Shown here piece by piece: positions 33,191 to 41,418 of a stretch of DNA of 64,000 bases. The translations under genes and the position numbers were made by a program. Below the pieces are notes generated by a model that was not told the DNA's origin, did not search any database, and saw only the letters and a list, made by a program, of their open reading frames with translations. The stretch covers positions 1 to 64,000 of the forward strand of contig NZ_JANAFB010000006.1 in assembly GCF_024199905.1 (NCBI RefSeq). The letters are read 5' to 3'. Origin of the DNA: Rothia santali (GTDB lineage Bacteria > Actinomycetota > Actinomycetes > Actinomycetales > Micrococcaceae). Numbering within the stretch: the stretch's first letter is position 1; each line of letters starts with the position of its first letter.

Positions 33191-34148
33191 CGACGCCGAG
33201 CAGGCCCTGAAGTTCCAGCGGGAGGTCTCCAAGATCCTCCTGGAGCAGCTGAACCAGCACGGCTTCGTGCTCACCGGTTCCGGGGCGCTACGCGAGCACG
33301 GGCTGATCGACCGACCCACCCAGGACGTGGACATGTTCACCGAGATGTCCTCGGCCGAGCAGTTCAAGCCCGCCACCGACGAAGCCGTGCAGTCCTTGCG
33401 GGAGGCCGGCTACGACGTCGAGGTCCGCCGGGACTTCGACACGTTCAAGGACATCAACATCACCCGCGGGGACCAGCAGCTCGAGGTCGACTTCGGGGTC
33501 GACTACCGCGGGCACCAGCCGGCGCACATGGACATCGGCCCGGTCCTGTCGATGGAAGACGCCATCGGCAGCAAGGTCAGCGCCCTCTACGGCCGCGCGT
33601 ACCCGCGTGATTTCCTCGACGTCGACTCCATCCGCCAGTCCGGGCGGTTCACCGACGAGCAGCTGATCGCGGCCGCGAAGGCCCAGGACCCCGGCCTGGA
33701 ACAGCACCAGCTCGGCAAGATCATCCAGGGCATCGACCGGATGCACGCCGAGGAGGTCGCATCCTATGGCGTCAGCGAGGAGGAGTTCGAAGCGTTGAAG
33801 CAGCGCATGATCTCCTGGGGCAAGGAACTGACCGGCCAACCTCCCGCCGCACCGGAGACGCCGGCTGTGCGCGGGCTCGAGACAGACCGCGCGCTGCGCA
33901 CCGAGGACACGGACCGGGAGCAGAAGATCCAGCGACTCCTCGACCGGACCGAGAAGGGCCCAAGGGCCGGCGCCGAGCCGAACGCGGCGCCGGAGCAGAA
34001 GCCGCAGCTGCGTCAGAAGCTCGACCAGGCCAAAGCGGATCAGCAGCGCCGCAGTATCGACCGGGGCCCGACGTACAAACCTGGCCCGAACGGAATGTGG
34101 GGAGCTCCAAGTAGGAGCGGTTTGTATGGGCCCCGGTTTGATCGCTGA
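33177..34148 (+). CDS. AbiEii-like nucleotidyltransferase with a relaxase-type C-terminal tail
   Basis: This 323-aa protein has the AbiEii/AbiGii nucleotidyltransferase core: G34-S35 in TGSGALREHG, D50-x-D52 in TQDVDMF and D105 in LEVDFG, then DAIGSKVSALYGRAYPRDFLDV. The family transfers nucleotides to tRNA or other targets and acts as a toxin or abortive-infection effector. The last 80 or so residues are basic and aligned in order with the relaxase tail (RLLDRTEK, LRQKL, YKPGP, GP). The gene follows the relaxase and would enter the recipient early. A translocated or leading-region protein is an inference. Confidence 0.85.
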   Translation: MASSNDAEQALKFQREVSKILLEQLNQHGFVLTGSGALREHGLIDRPTQDVDMFTEMSSAEQFKPATDEAVQSLREAGYDVEVRRDFDTFKDINITRGDQQLEVDFGVDYRGHQPAHMDIGPVLSMEDAIGSKVSALYGRAYPRDFLDVDSIRQSGRFTDEQLIAAAKAQDPGLEQHQLGKIIQGIDRMHAEEVASYGVSEEEFEALKQRMISWGKELTGQPPAAPETPAVRGLETDRALRTEDTDREQKIQRLLDRTEKGPRAGAEPNAAPEQKPQLRQKLDQAKADQQRRSIDRGPTYKPGPNGMWGAPSRSGLYGPRFDR

Positions 34149-34184
34149 CTAGACTGATACCGGTCTTACCAACTCGATGTCGTA

Positions 34185-35939
34185 CTAGCCATTCTGGCCG
34201 CTGGCGAAGCGCAGAGTCGGCACCGGTGGTTCTTCACCTTGAGATAATCCCCAGGGAGTCACCTGGCCGCTGGTGTCTTGCAGGTAATCCGGCGCGTAGA
34301 CAACGAATACTTCTTCACCCGCGGGCGTGACCATAGCTGTCTTCGCCTCAACATCAATCTCACTCATCGCCCGCGGGTGGACGAATATCAATCGTGGGAG
34401 ACGTAAGTCGCGACCCGCCAAGTGAGTCGTTGTTCCCTTCTCAGAGAACCACAAGACCATGTCGCCCTCCTCCGAGCTCAAGTCATTAGTGTCTGTGGAG
34501 GCCTGAAGGTTAACTTTTAAGGTGCGCCGGGGGGTCGGGGCCACGCCTCCTTCGAGCGCGATTCGCAGTGTGCGCAGCCACAACCGCTCGATAGGCTCAA
34601 TAACTGCGGGCATGGGGAACGTCTGCCTAAGGTGTTGCTGGATAACAGCCAAATCATCCGCCGCCGACCGTAGTTCGTCAGCATGAGTCAGGTGGTCCTG
34701 GTTTACCTGCTGCTGGGGGGAACCCAAGACGTGAATTTTGTGCCCCTCGAGATGAACTTCCAGCGTTGCCGCCTGAGAGATGGCACAGATAATCGTCGCG
34801 CCATCGCGGACTTCGGCAGGGCGAGCCCCAGATGCTCGCTGGCTCATAGTAATATCTACGGATTGGCCCTCGGCGAAGGGCGCCCGCATCTTGACCGTCA
34901 CACGACCAGACAGAGACATCTCCAAGGTGTAGCCAGCGTTCCCCGGCGCACTGTAAGAGACCGTGCCTTCATCATCAGCCAGTACGTCTCCGTCCTCATC
35001 CAGGATGACGAGCCTTACGGGCTTGCCTAGGAGATCCTCGTCCCCCTTTCCCGCCGAGATAATCAATTCACCGACCTCGCCTTGTAGCTTGAAGAATCCC
35101 GGACCCTGGTATTTGCCCAACTCGACGTACTCGCCAGGGACACGCAAAGTGCCCCTGTCTCCAAAACCGAAGACACCCTCGGTTTGGGCAATCAGTTCGC
35201 TAGCAGAGGCTGGTATCCGCAGTGTGAAGTCCTGCGAGATTGGGCTTACCTGACCAGCATGCGGATGCTTCGGGACCGGCGAAACCAAGGTCCGCTTGCC
35301 GTCATGCCAGAAGGAGACACCCCAATGAAGATCAGTACTGTCAGCAATTTCGCCCAATCCCTCAACACGAGAAACTAAGTCTGCTAAACCCCCTGCTAGG
35401 ATGGCGCGCTCTTGCCCGTACACTTGCGCGGCCCGCATCGTATAATCATCATTACGCTCTAACAGATTTAAAATGTCAGGATGTTTCGATATCAGGACGT
35501 CCAGCCTCGGACGATCTATATATCTGATCTTTACGGAGGCAGCAGCGGAGAGGTCTTTTACCTCCCGGTGTTGTGGGAGAAGCGTGAGGAACTTGCTCAT
35601 GGATTCGTGGATCTTACTAGGAAAGACCAGAACCCACTCGTCTGGATTGTGTTTCAGCGCAGACTTGAAGGATTTAGCGATCTGCCTCTTCCGTGAGTCG
35701 GGCTTACTGGTAAGCCCGTCCTTGTAGCACTTCAACTGGTAGATGATAGTTTTGGCCTCGTACTCAACGAGCACGTCCCGGCCGCCATCGCCTCCCGAGT
35801 CCTCGGGGGACCATACCTTCTTGGCGTCAGCATGAACCCGGTGGAGGAGAGCCTCTACGAGCTGGTCGAAGTCATTTTGCTCCAGCCGTTGCCAATCGGG
35901 TCGGACTTTCTGGCTTTTTTCCTTCATAGCGTCGCGCAC
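34185..35939 (-). CDS. Restriction-endonuclease-like (Mrr-type PD-(D/E)xK) protein with unknown C-terminal region
   Basis: In this 584-aa protein the first 110 residues form a PD-(D/E)xK nuclease of the Mrr/restriction-endonuclease type: E29, D55 in GGDGGRD, and Q68-x-K70 in YQLKCYK. The next roughly 470 residues have no family I recognise; they are mainly beta-strand and look like one or two sandwich domains, without transmembrane helices or NTPase motifs. Single large proteins with such a nuclease head often belong to antiphage defence. The gene is alone, on the opposite strand to the relaxase. MKEK at 35927 is an alternative start. Confidence 0.7.
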   Translation of the reverse strand: MRDAMKEKSQKVRPDWQRLEQNDFDQLVEALLHRVHADAKKVWSPEDSGGDGGRDVLVEYEAKTIIYQLKCYKDGLTSKPDSRKRQIAKSFKSALKHNPDEWVLVFPSKIHESMSKFLTLLPQHREVKDLSAAASVKIRYIDRPRLDVLISKHPDILNLLERNDDYTMRAAQVYGQERAILAGGLADLVSRVEGLGEIADSTDLHWGVSFWHDGKRTLVSPVPKHPHAGQVSPISQDFTLRIPASASELIAQTEGVFGFGDRGTLRVPGEYVELGKYQGPGFFKLQGEVGELIISAGKGDEDLLGKPVRLVILDEDGDVLADDEGTVSYSAPGNAGYTLEMSLSGRVTVKMRAPFAEGQSVDITMSQRASGARPAEVRDGATIICAISQAATLEVHLEGHKIHVLGSPQQQVNQDHLTHADELRSAADDLAVIQQHLRQTFPMPAVIEPIERLWLRTLRIALEGGVAPTPRRTLKVNLQASTDTNDLSSEEGDMVLWFSEKGTTTHLAGRDLRLPRLIFVHPRAMSEIDVEAKTAMVTPAGEEVFVVYAPDYLQDTSGQVTPWGLSQGEEPPVPTLRFASGQNG

Positions 35940-36050
35940 TCCTAGTCTTAGCTACGAACCCAGGGTATGTCAGAGCATCAGCATTCGATGACTGATCACA
36001 CAATTATCTCCAACTCAGTAACATCGACAGCTCAACCTCATCGAACAGGC

Positions 36051-36081
36051 CTGCCTAGACCCCGATAAAGGGTCTAGGCAG
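36051..36081. terminator. Perfect 12-bp hairpin terminator
   Basis: CTGCCTAGACCC and GGGTCTAGGCAG with a 7-nt loop lie 39 bp beyond the CPBP protease stop and upstream of the nuclease gene start. Confidence 0.85.
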
Positions 36082-36119
36082 ACAGACGGGCCGGACAAAT
36101 AAGATCCTTAGTTTACTTG

Positions 36120-37127
36120 TCAGGCCCGCTGGCGGCGTCCTGTGAGTTCCGCGTGGACGGATTCGGGAGCATCGGGCCACCACCGGTCGCCGTGATCTGT
36201 CTCCGGTAGCGGATCTGACACCTCAGCCGCAGAGCTGAAGAGCTCCTGACGGGTCGGGAAGGTCTCGCTTTTGAATACGCCACGACGGCGCAGCAGTTGC
36301 CAGCCCTGGAAGCCCACCCAGAGCATCACCACGGCCGCGATCACTGCCAGGATGATCGCCACTGGCTCGACGAGCTCGAAGGCCTCTGGGTTGGTGAGGT
36401 TGAATGCCGAGACAGCGTTGTTGAACGTGTGTCCCAGCACCAGGCCCCACACGGTCGGGGCGATTCGCCAGATCAGGATGATCAGGAACGCCCAGATCAA
36501 GAACCCCGGGATCGCGTTGGGGCCGTAGTACAGGTGGAAGCTGAGCCTGGCCAACATGGCGAGCACGATCGCCATCCACGGTTTCACCCGGGCAAAGAGC
36601 ATGAGCATGATGATGCCCGGCACCAGGGGAAGCTCCTCCTGCACGCCCGCACTGAGCACGTTGAGGAACAACCCGCCAGCGGCGTCGCCTTCGAATTGGG
36701 GCTGGTACTTGTAGGCAGTCTCCGGGGAGATGCGGTCAATCGCCACGGTCAGACCGTTCTTGATCTGCGAGGCGCCGAAGGCCATCAACCCACCCAGCAG
36801 TACCCAGCCCATCGTGCGGCGATTGACCGGATGGACGATCCCGGCCGAGCGGAAGCTGATTCCCAGGATCTTGAAGACCCCAGCCAGGATCGCTGTGACG
36901 ACCACGATCACGGCCCAATCCTGGACGAACGCCTCCGTACTGGTCGCCCAGGGCGATTCATCGAGCTTGGGGTGAAAGAAGCTGTAGACGGCGCCGGAGG
37001 CTGCAAGTCCAAATTGGAGGTACAACAAAGTGACTCCGCCCCAGGCGATGACCAGGCACATCGGCCACTTTCGCAGCTCGAGGACGATCTCCCGGAGGCG
37101 ATCGCGGATGGTTTTCTGCTTCGTCAT
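36120..37127 (-). CDS. CPBP-family intramembrane metalloprotease
   Basis: This 335-aa membrane protein has about eight hydrophobic spans. The CPBP/Abi motifs are present: EEL in VQEELPLVPG (the usual EExxR has lost its arginine), a histidine in RLSFHLYYGP and a second histidine in GLVLGHTFNN. Members cleave proteins within the membrane or act in bacteriocin self-immunity. It lies directly after the transfer operon, 23 bp from the DUF4913 gene, and could be its last gene. The missing Arg leaves catalysis uncertain. Confidence 0.85.
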   Translation of the reverse strand: MTKQKTIRDRLREIVLELRKWPMCLVIAWGGVTLLYLQFGLAASGAVYSFFHPKLDESPWATSTEAFVQDWAVIVVVTAILAGVFKILGISFRSAGIVHPVNRRTMGWVLLGGLMAFGASQIKNGLTVAIDRISPETAYKYQPQFEGDAAGGLFLNVLSAGVQEELPLVPGIIMLMLFARVKPWMAIVLAMLARLSFHLYYGPNAIPGFLIWAFLIILIWRIAPTVWGLVLGHTFNNAVSAFNLTNPEAFELVEPVAIILAVIAAVVMLWVGFQGWQLLRRRGVFKSETFPTRQELFSSAAEVSDPLPETDHGDRWWPDAPESVHAELTGRRQRA

Positions 37128-37149
37128 GATGGGCTCCTGTCATGAGGTG

Positions 37150-37785
37150 CTAGAGGGTGTGGGTGCGGTCTACATCGGGGTGATCAGCGACGTCGCCGGC
37201 GATGATCTGCTCCATATCCGGGTCCGGGGAAAGGTCGACCGGGCTCATCTCCTGATGACCCTTTCGGGCGTCCCTGCACCCTTTGAGATGACGGTCGATC
37301 ACCTCCAGCCCGGGCCAGAAGAACCGTCGGTGGTAGTCGGCGTAGGCGCTGGTCGGTGAGCGATGGTTGTACATCGCTTCCCACCAGGCTGCCCACATGC
37401 CCGTCAGCTCCTCCACCACGACGCCGTGCCGATACCAGCACGGCAAGATGTAGCGCGAGTGATCCGTGGAGAAGTAGCGCCGGTTGATCCAGGCGATGTA
37501 GTCGCTGAGGTGCTCCCAGAGCTTCTCGCGGTTCTCACCGGTGACGTAGCGCCAGGACCACAGGACCGGCTTGAACTTCTGCTCCCCGTCGTCGGTGAAC
37601 TGATCCAGCAGCCACTTCACCGACTCCTGGAGCTCCCCCAGGGCGCCGTCGTGGGATTCGACCAGGCCCAGCAACCGGTCGAATGGGTCGGGCGACTCGT
37701 CGGGCTCCTCGGGGCCCTCGGGCTCAGGCGGCTCCGGAAGCTCGCCCGTCACCGGGTCGGCGTGCTCGTACTGCTCATCCATCAC
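37150..37785 (-). CDS. DUF4913-type conjugation-cluster protein
   Basis: This 211-aa protein has an acidic, proline-rich N terminus, then the DUF4913 block: LWEHLSDYIAWINRRYF, ILPCWYRHGVVVEELTGMWAAWWEAM and SAYADYHRRFFWPGLEVIDRHLKGC. The family is found next to VirD4-like genes in actinobacterial plasmids and integrative elements, without known function. Its ATG overlaps the coupling-protein stop, so it is translated together with it. Confidence 0.85.
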   Translation of the reverse strand: MMDEQYEHADPVTGELPEPPEPEGPEEPDESPDPFDRLLGLVESHDGALGELQESVKWLLDQFTDDGEQKFKPVLWSWRYVTGENREKLWEHLSDYIAWINRRYFSTDHSRYILPCWYRHGVVVEELTGMWAAWWEAMYNHRSPTSAYADYHRRFFWPGLEVIDRHLKGCRDARKGHQEMSPVDLSPDPDMEQIIAGDVADHPDVDRTHTL

Positions 37786-39572
37786 AGGCTCCAGTCGATC
37801 GCTTCAAGATCAGCCGGGCGACCGCAGTTGCGCGCGGTCTCCGAACGCATCCGCTGGATCTCCTTGCCGTCCTCGCGCTGCCAGTAACCGGTGAGCTTGA
37901 CCTGCAACGGGGTGAGGTTGGCGTAGCGCAGGATCGCGGTGCCCTTGGCGATTTCGTTGATCTGCTTCGGAGTCATCACCTGCTCCTTCTGCGTCCCGAC
38001 CTGAACGGAACGCCCACCGTTGGCTTGGCTGGTGGTCGAGCGGGTCTTCCGGTCGTAGGTGTCCATGAGATCGGAGAGCTCGCGGGTCTCATCGGTAACG
38101 CCCATACCGGGGAAGTAGTACTTGACGTTCGCGGCGTTGGCGATCTCCTTGGCCTGGGCATCGCCCCACCGGTCCTTCAGCTGCGAGGCTTCCTGGACGA
38201 AGACGCTGAGCTCGATGCCACGGCCGCCGGAGTCGGTGACCAGCGAGCCCATCTTCGGGAACGCCGCGAGGTTCGCTGCCTCATCCAGCACAGCCCTGAA
38301 CGGCGGCCAGAACCGGCCGCCGGGGCGGCTGATGGCCTGGCGCTTGGCCTCGTCGAGGACCTCGGAGGCGAACATCGAGGTGATCGGGCCGGCGCCGTTG
38401 TTCTCGGAAGGATCGGCCAGCAGAATCAAGGTGTCGTGCGAGCTGAGGAAGGCGGCGATGTCGAAGGCGTCCTCGGCGCGGCAGGTGAGCTGTTCCATCA
38501 CGCGCGGCAGGGCCAGGGGCTCCAACAGCTCCGAGAGCGCGGACTGCACCGCGAAGTTGCCCTCCCCGTTGTCCCCGGACTGCATGCCCTGGAGGTAGGA
38601 CAGCGCGTCACGGGCTCCCGGGACCGTCTGGTGCTGGCGCAGCAGCTCGACCGGTTCGGGGTCCATGAGGTTGTTGCCCCACTGCTTGACGTCTTCCATG
38701 CTCTTGTCGGAGATCGCGGCCGTGAACAGCATGCGCCCCAGGATGTTGCCGGCCCGGGAGTTGAACCAGTCCCCGCCCTTCACGCCCTTCATCGGCTGAG
38801 CGCTGCCCCAGGCCTTCCCCCGGCGCAGCGCGACCTCGATGTCCTCGGAGCCAACCACCGGGTTCCACATCGCCTTGCGATGCCAGCCGGAGATGCCCAT
38901 CAAATCGAAGGCCCACGCTAGGCCGCCCTTCTGTTCCCGAGGGGCGGCGGTGATGTCGAGAATGTCCGCCTTCGTGGAGGTGGTGATGACAGCACCCGGG
39001 GCGTCGATGACCCACCCGGCTGCGAGGTAGGCGGTCTTGCCGCTTCGGGGGATCGCGTAGATCAGCTTCGATTCCTCGGACTGGCCGTAGAGCTTCTTGC
39101 CCTGGGCGATACCGAGCTCGGTGACCAGCATCTGCGGGGGGATCTCGTCGACGACCTTCTCCAGGCGCTTGCGCTCCTCCTTCGGCTTGGAGGGGTCGAT
39201 CATGATGTTCTTCAGCGGCTCGCGCGCGGACTTCAGCGCCGCGTCGTAGCTCAGGGTGTCCTTGACGTCCTTGTACGTGGCCCGGTGCGGGAGAGCCTGC
39301 TTGTCCGAGCTCCCGCGGCCACCGCTGGTCTTGACCCCCACCAGATACGACACCACGGCCAATCCGATGCCGATCAGCACGCACAGGATCAGGATCGTCC
39401 AGAACAGTACCCCCATCTCGGCGGTGCCGGCGGAGTACAACCCCGCCAGGTCAAAGACGTTCTTCTCCCAGGTGCCGGTGGCCACCCGCGCGGTGAGCGT
39501 GGCCGCGGCGTAGATGCCTCCGATCACGCCGGCGAAGACGAAGAACACGGCGAATTTCGCGGCGGTTTCCAT
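37782..39572 (-). CDS. VirD4/TraG-type coupling ATPase
   Basis: This roughly 596-aa protein starts at ATG 39572 (METAAKF); longer upstream starts run into the previous gene. Two N-terminal membrane helices (about residues 5-30 and 53-78) anchor a cytoplasmic TraG/VirD4 ATPase with Walker A IPRSGKT (174-180) and Walker B FRAVLDEAANLA. It brings the relaxase-DNA complex to the secretion channel. TAATG and ATGA overlaps tie it to both neighbours in the transfer operon. Confidence 0.92.
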   Translation of the reverse strand: METAAKFAVFFVFAGVIGGIYAAATLTARVATGTWEKNVFDLAGLYSAGTAEMGVLFWTILILCVLIGIGLAVVSYLVGVKTSGGRGSSDKQALPHRATYKDVKDTLSYDAALKSAREPLKNIMIDPSKPKEERKRLEKVVDEIPPQMLVTELGIAQGKKLYGQSEESKLIYAIPRSGKTAYLAAGWVIDAPGAVITTSTKADILDITAAPREQKGGLAWAFDLMGISGWHRKAMWNPVVGSEDIEVALRRGKAWGSAQPMKGVKGGDWFNSRAGNILGRMLFTAAISDKSMEDVKQWGNNLMDPEPVELLRQHQTVPGARDALSYLQGMQSGDNGEGNFAVQSALSELLEPLALPRVMEQLTCRAEDAFDIAAFLSSHDTLILLADPSENNGAGPITSMFASEVLDEAKRQAISRPGGRFWPPFRAVLDEAANLAAFPKMGSLVTDSGGRGIELSVFVQEASQLKDRWGDAQAKEIANAANVKYYFPGMGVTDETRELSDLMDTYDRKTRSTTSQANGGRSVQVGTQKEQVMTPKQINEIAKGTAILRYANLTPLQVKLTGYWQREDGKEIQRMRSETARNCGRPADLEAIDWSL

Positions 39573-40159
39573 TACTGGGCCTCCTTGGCTGAAGTGGGGG
39601 CGATGGTGTCCACGCGCATCTGCGCGCCGACGTTCTCGCGGGTCACGGCGATCTGCCACACGCCCTTGTCGGTGGCCAGGCTGATCACTGCCCGATGGGG
39701 GTTGGCGGTGAAGGAACTGGACTCGACTCCGGTCACCTCTGTGACGGTCGTGTAGGACGGGTCAAAGCGCAGGTGATCGGTCTTGAACCGGTCAGTGGTC
39801 TGGTTCGCCAAGGACTCGTGCCAGGCCTGTTCGTCGATCTGGGCGATGTACTTGCCCATCACCTCCCACGCCAGGTCCGTGGCCTCCTCCTGGTCGTCCT
39901 GGCTCCACTGCTTGAAGACTTCCGTCTGGTCCGGGGCCGCGGTCGGTGTGCTCCCGGCGTCATCGGCCGGGTCCGGGGCACCGAACTGGCCGTAGCGCTC
40001 GGATTGCTGGGCTTCTTCTTCGGTGATCACGTCCGGGTCCTGACTCTGTTCGGGAGTAGCCGATGAAGCGGGCTTGATCGCGACGTAGGTTGCCGCGCCG
40101 GCGGCACCGAAAACGGCCAATCCCAGGACGATGATCGCGATGATCTGGCTTCTCTTCAT
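39572..40159 (-). CDS. Membrane-anchored extracytoplasmic transfer protein
   Basis: This 195-aa protein starts at ATG 40159 (MKRSQIIAII). One N-terminal helix is followed by a linker rich in Asp, Glu and Pro, and a C-terminal domain with an NTF2-like pattern (WESLANQTTDRF, HRAVISLATDKGVWQIAVTRE). This topology is like VirB8/TcpC channel proteins. It sits between the coupling protein and the lytic enzyme. No specific family is recognised. Confidence 0.7.
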   Translation of the reverse strand: MKRSQIIAIIVLGLAVFGAAGAATYVAIKPASSATPEQSQDPDVITEEEAQQSERYGQFGAPDPADDAGSTPTAAPDQTEVFKQWSQDDQEEATDLAWEVMGKYIAQIDEQAWHESLANQTTDRFKTDHLRFDPSYTTVTEVTGVESSSFTANPHRAVISLATDKGVWQIAVTRENVGAQMRVDTIAPTSAKEAQ

Positions 40160-40175
40160 GATCTGGGCCTTTCCG

Positions 40176-41396
40176 TTATGCCTTCTCGCTGTCGGGGATG
40201 TGCAGGTAGTTCGAGACCCCTGCCGCGTCCATCTCCCGGGTGTCGTATCCGTAGGGAACCAGCGCGTTGTACTCCTCGAGCAGGACCTTGTCCCCGCGGA
40301 CTTCCTTGACCACCGCGACGTGGCCGTATTCGGGGTGGGACCCGGAGGCACCGGGGGCGAAGTGCGCGACGGCGCCGACTTCCGGTTCGTTATCGACCGG
40401 CCAGCCCTTGGCCTCCCAGGTCTTGGCCCACTCGTATCCGTTGCCCAGACGCATGCCCTCGACGAAGGAGGTGTTGGTGTACTTGGGCTTGTTCGGGTCA
40501 TGGGCCCCGAGCTGCTGGTTCACACGCCAGAATGCGAAGTCCACGCACTGGCGGTTGTAGAACGCGGTGATCGCGTTGGCGGCTGAGGTATCCGAATCTG
40601 GCCAGGGGTAGTCATCCTCCCCGGAGGTCTCCCCACCGGAGTACCCGCCTTCCTTCTTCGGCTTCTCCCCGGAGGCGCAGTTCTGCCCCTCGGCGGAGCT
40701 GGAGCCCTCGTCCTGGTCCTCGGATTCGTCATCGCTAGAGTCGGCTTCGGGTGCTTCCGATTCCTCAGCGAGATCCTCAGACTCGGTGCTGTCACCGGAT
40801 TCGTAGGCCTTGGCCTTCTCCTTGATCAGCGGGACGTAGTTCTCCGTCTCGGGGTAGGGCGGGATGCCACCGTACTGGTGCACCGCGCCTTCCCCGGCGT
40901 TGTACCCGGCCAGTGCGAGATCGACCTGATCGGTGCCGGAGGACCCAGCGAGATCCTTGACCGATTTCATGATGTCGCGCATGTACTCGCCCTGGGCCTG
41001 GATCGCGGCCAAAGGATCTGACTGGGGCTTGCCGTGCGAGTACTTCTCCCAGGTCGAGGGGATGAACTGGGTCAGCCCCGAGGCCCCGGCCGGGGACTGG
41101 GCATCAGGATTCCACTGGGATTCCTGCTCGATCTGGCCTGCCAGGATGTGGGAGGGGACCCCGGAAACCTTGGAGGCATCCACGATCGCATCGGCCCATT
41201 CCTTCTTCGGGATCTCCCCGGCCACCGCTTGCCCGCCACCGGGGTTATCCGATGACCCGGCCGGCGCGCAGCCGGCGGCGGCCGGTTCCGGGCCACCGCC
41301 GAGCAGGATCACCGGCAAGGTGCAGATGACCCCGAAACAGATCACGACCGCGGCCACGATGCCCAGGATCAGCCCGCCGGAGTTCTTCTCACCCAT
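40176..41396 (-). CDS. Two-domain lytic enzyme: SLT transglycosylase plus CHAP amidase
   Basis: This 406-aa protein has an N-terminal membrane helix (about residues 8-33). A lytic transglycosylase domain (catalytic E92 in EQESQWNP, GLTQFIPSTW, ALAGYNAGEGAV) is followed by an acidic Ser-rich linker and a CHAP domain (cysteine in RQCVDFAF, histidine in EYGHVAVV). It opens the peptidoglycan so the transfer channel can cross the wall, like VirB1 or TcpG. It is encoded within the transfer operon. Confidence 0.93.
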   Translation of the reverse strand: MGEKNSGGLILGIVAAVVICFGVICTLPVILLGGGPEPAAAGCAPAGSSDNPGGGQAVAGEIPKKEWADAIVDASKVSGVPSHILAGQIEQESQWNPDAQSPAGASGLTQFIPSTWEKYSHGKPQSDPLAAIQAQGEYMRDIMKSVKDLAGSSGTDQVDLALAGYNAGEGAVHQYGGIPPYPETENYVPLIKEKAKAYESGDSTESEDLAEESEAPEADSSDDESEDQDEGSSSAEGQNCASGEKPKKEGGYSGGETSGEDDYPWPDSDTSAANAITAFYNRQCVDFAFWRVNQQLGAHDPNKPKYTNTSFVEGMRLGNGYEWAKTWEAKGWPVDNEPEVGAVAHFAPGASGSHPEYGHVAVVKEVRGDKVLLEEYNALVPYGYDTREMDAAGVSNYLHIPDSEKA

Positions 41397-41418
41397 GATC
41401 GCCCCCCTCCTCGGTTGC

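Noticed and set aside
29558-33376. A 1272-codon open frame on the minus strand
   Set aside because: It is the antisense shadow of the relaxase gene: low-complexity Leu/Val/Gly/Arg composition, no domain, and the plus-strand frame has clear motifs. High GC leaves such frames open.
37683-38921. A 412-codon plus-strand frame
   Set aside because: Antisense to the coupling protein; no recognisable sequence.
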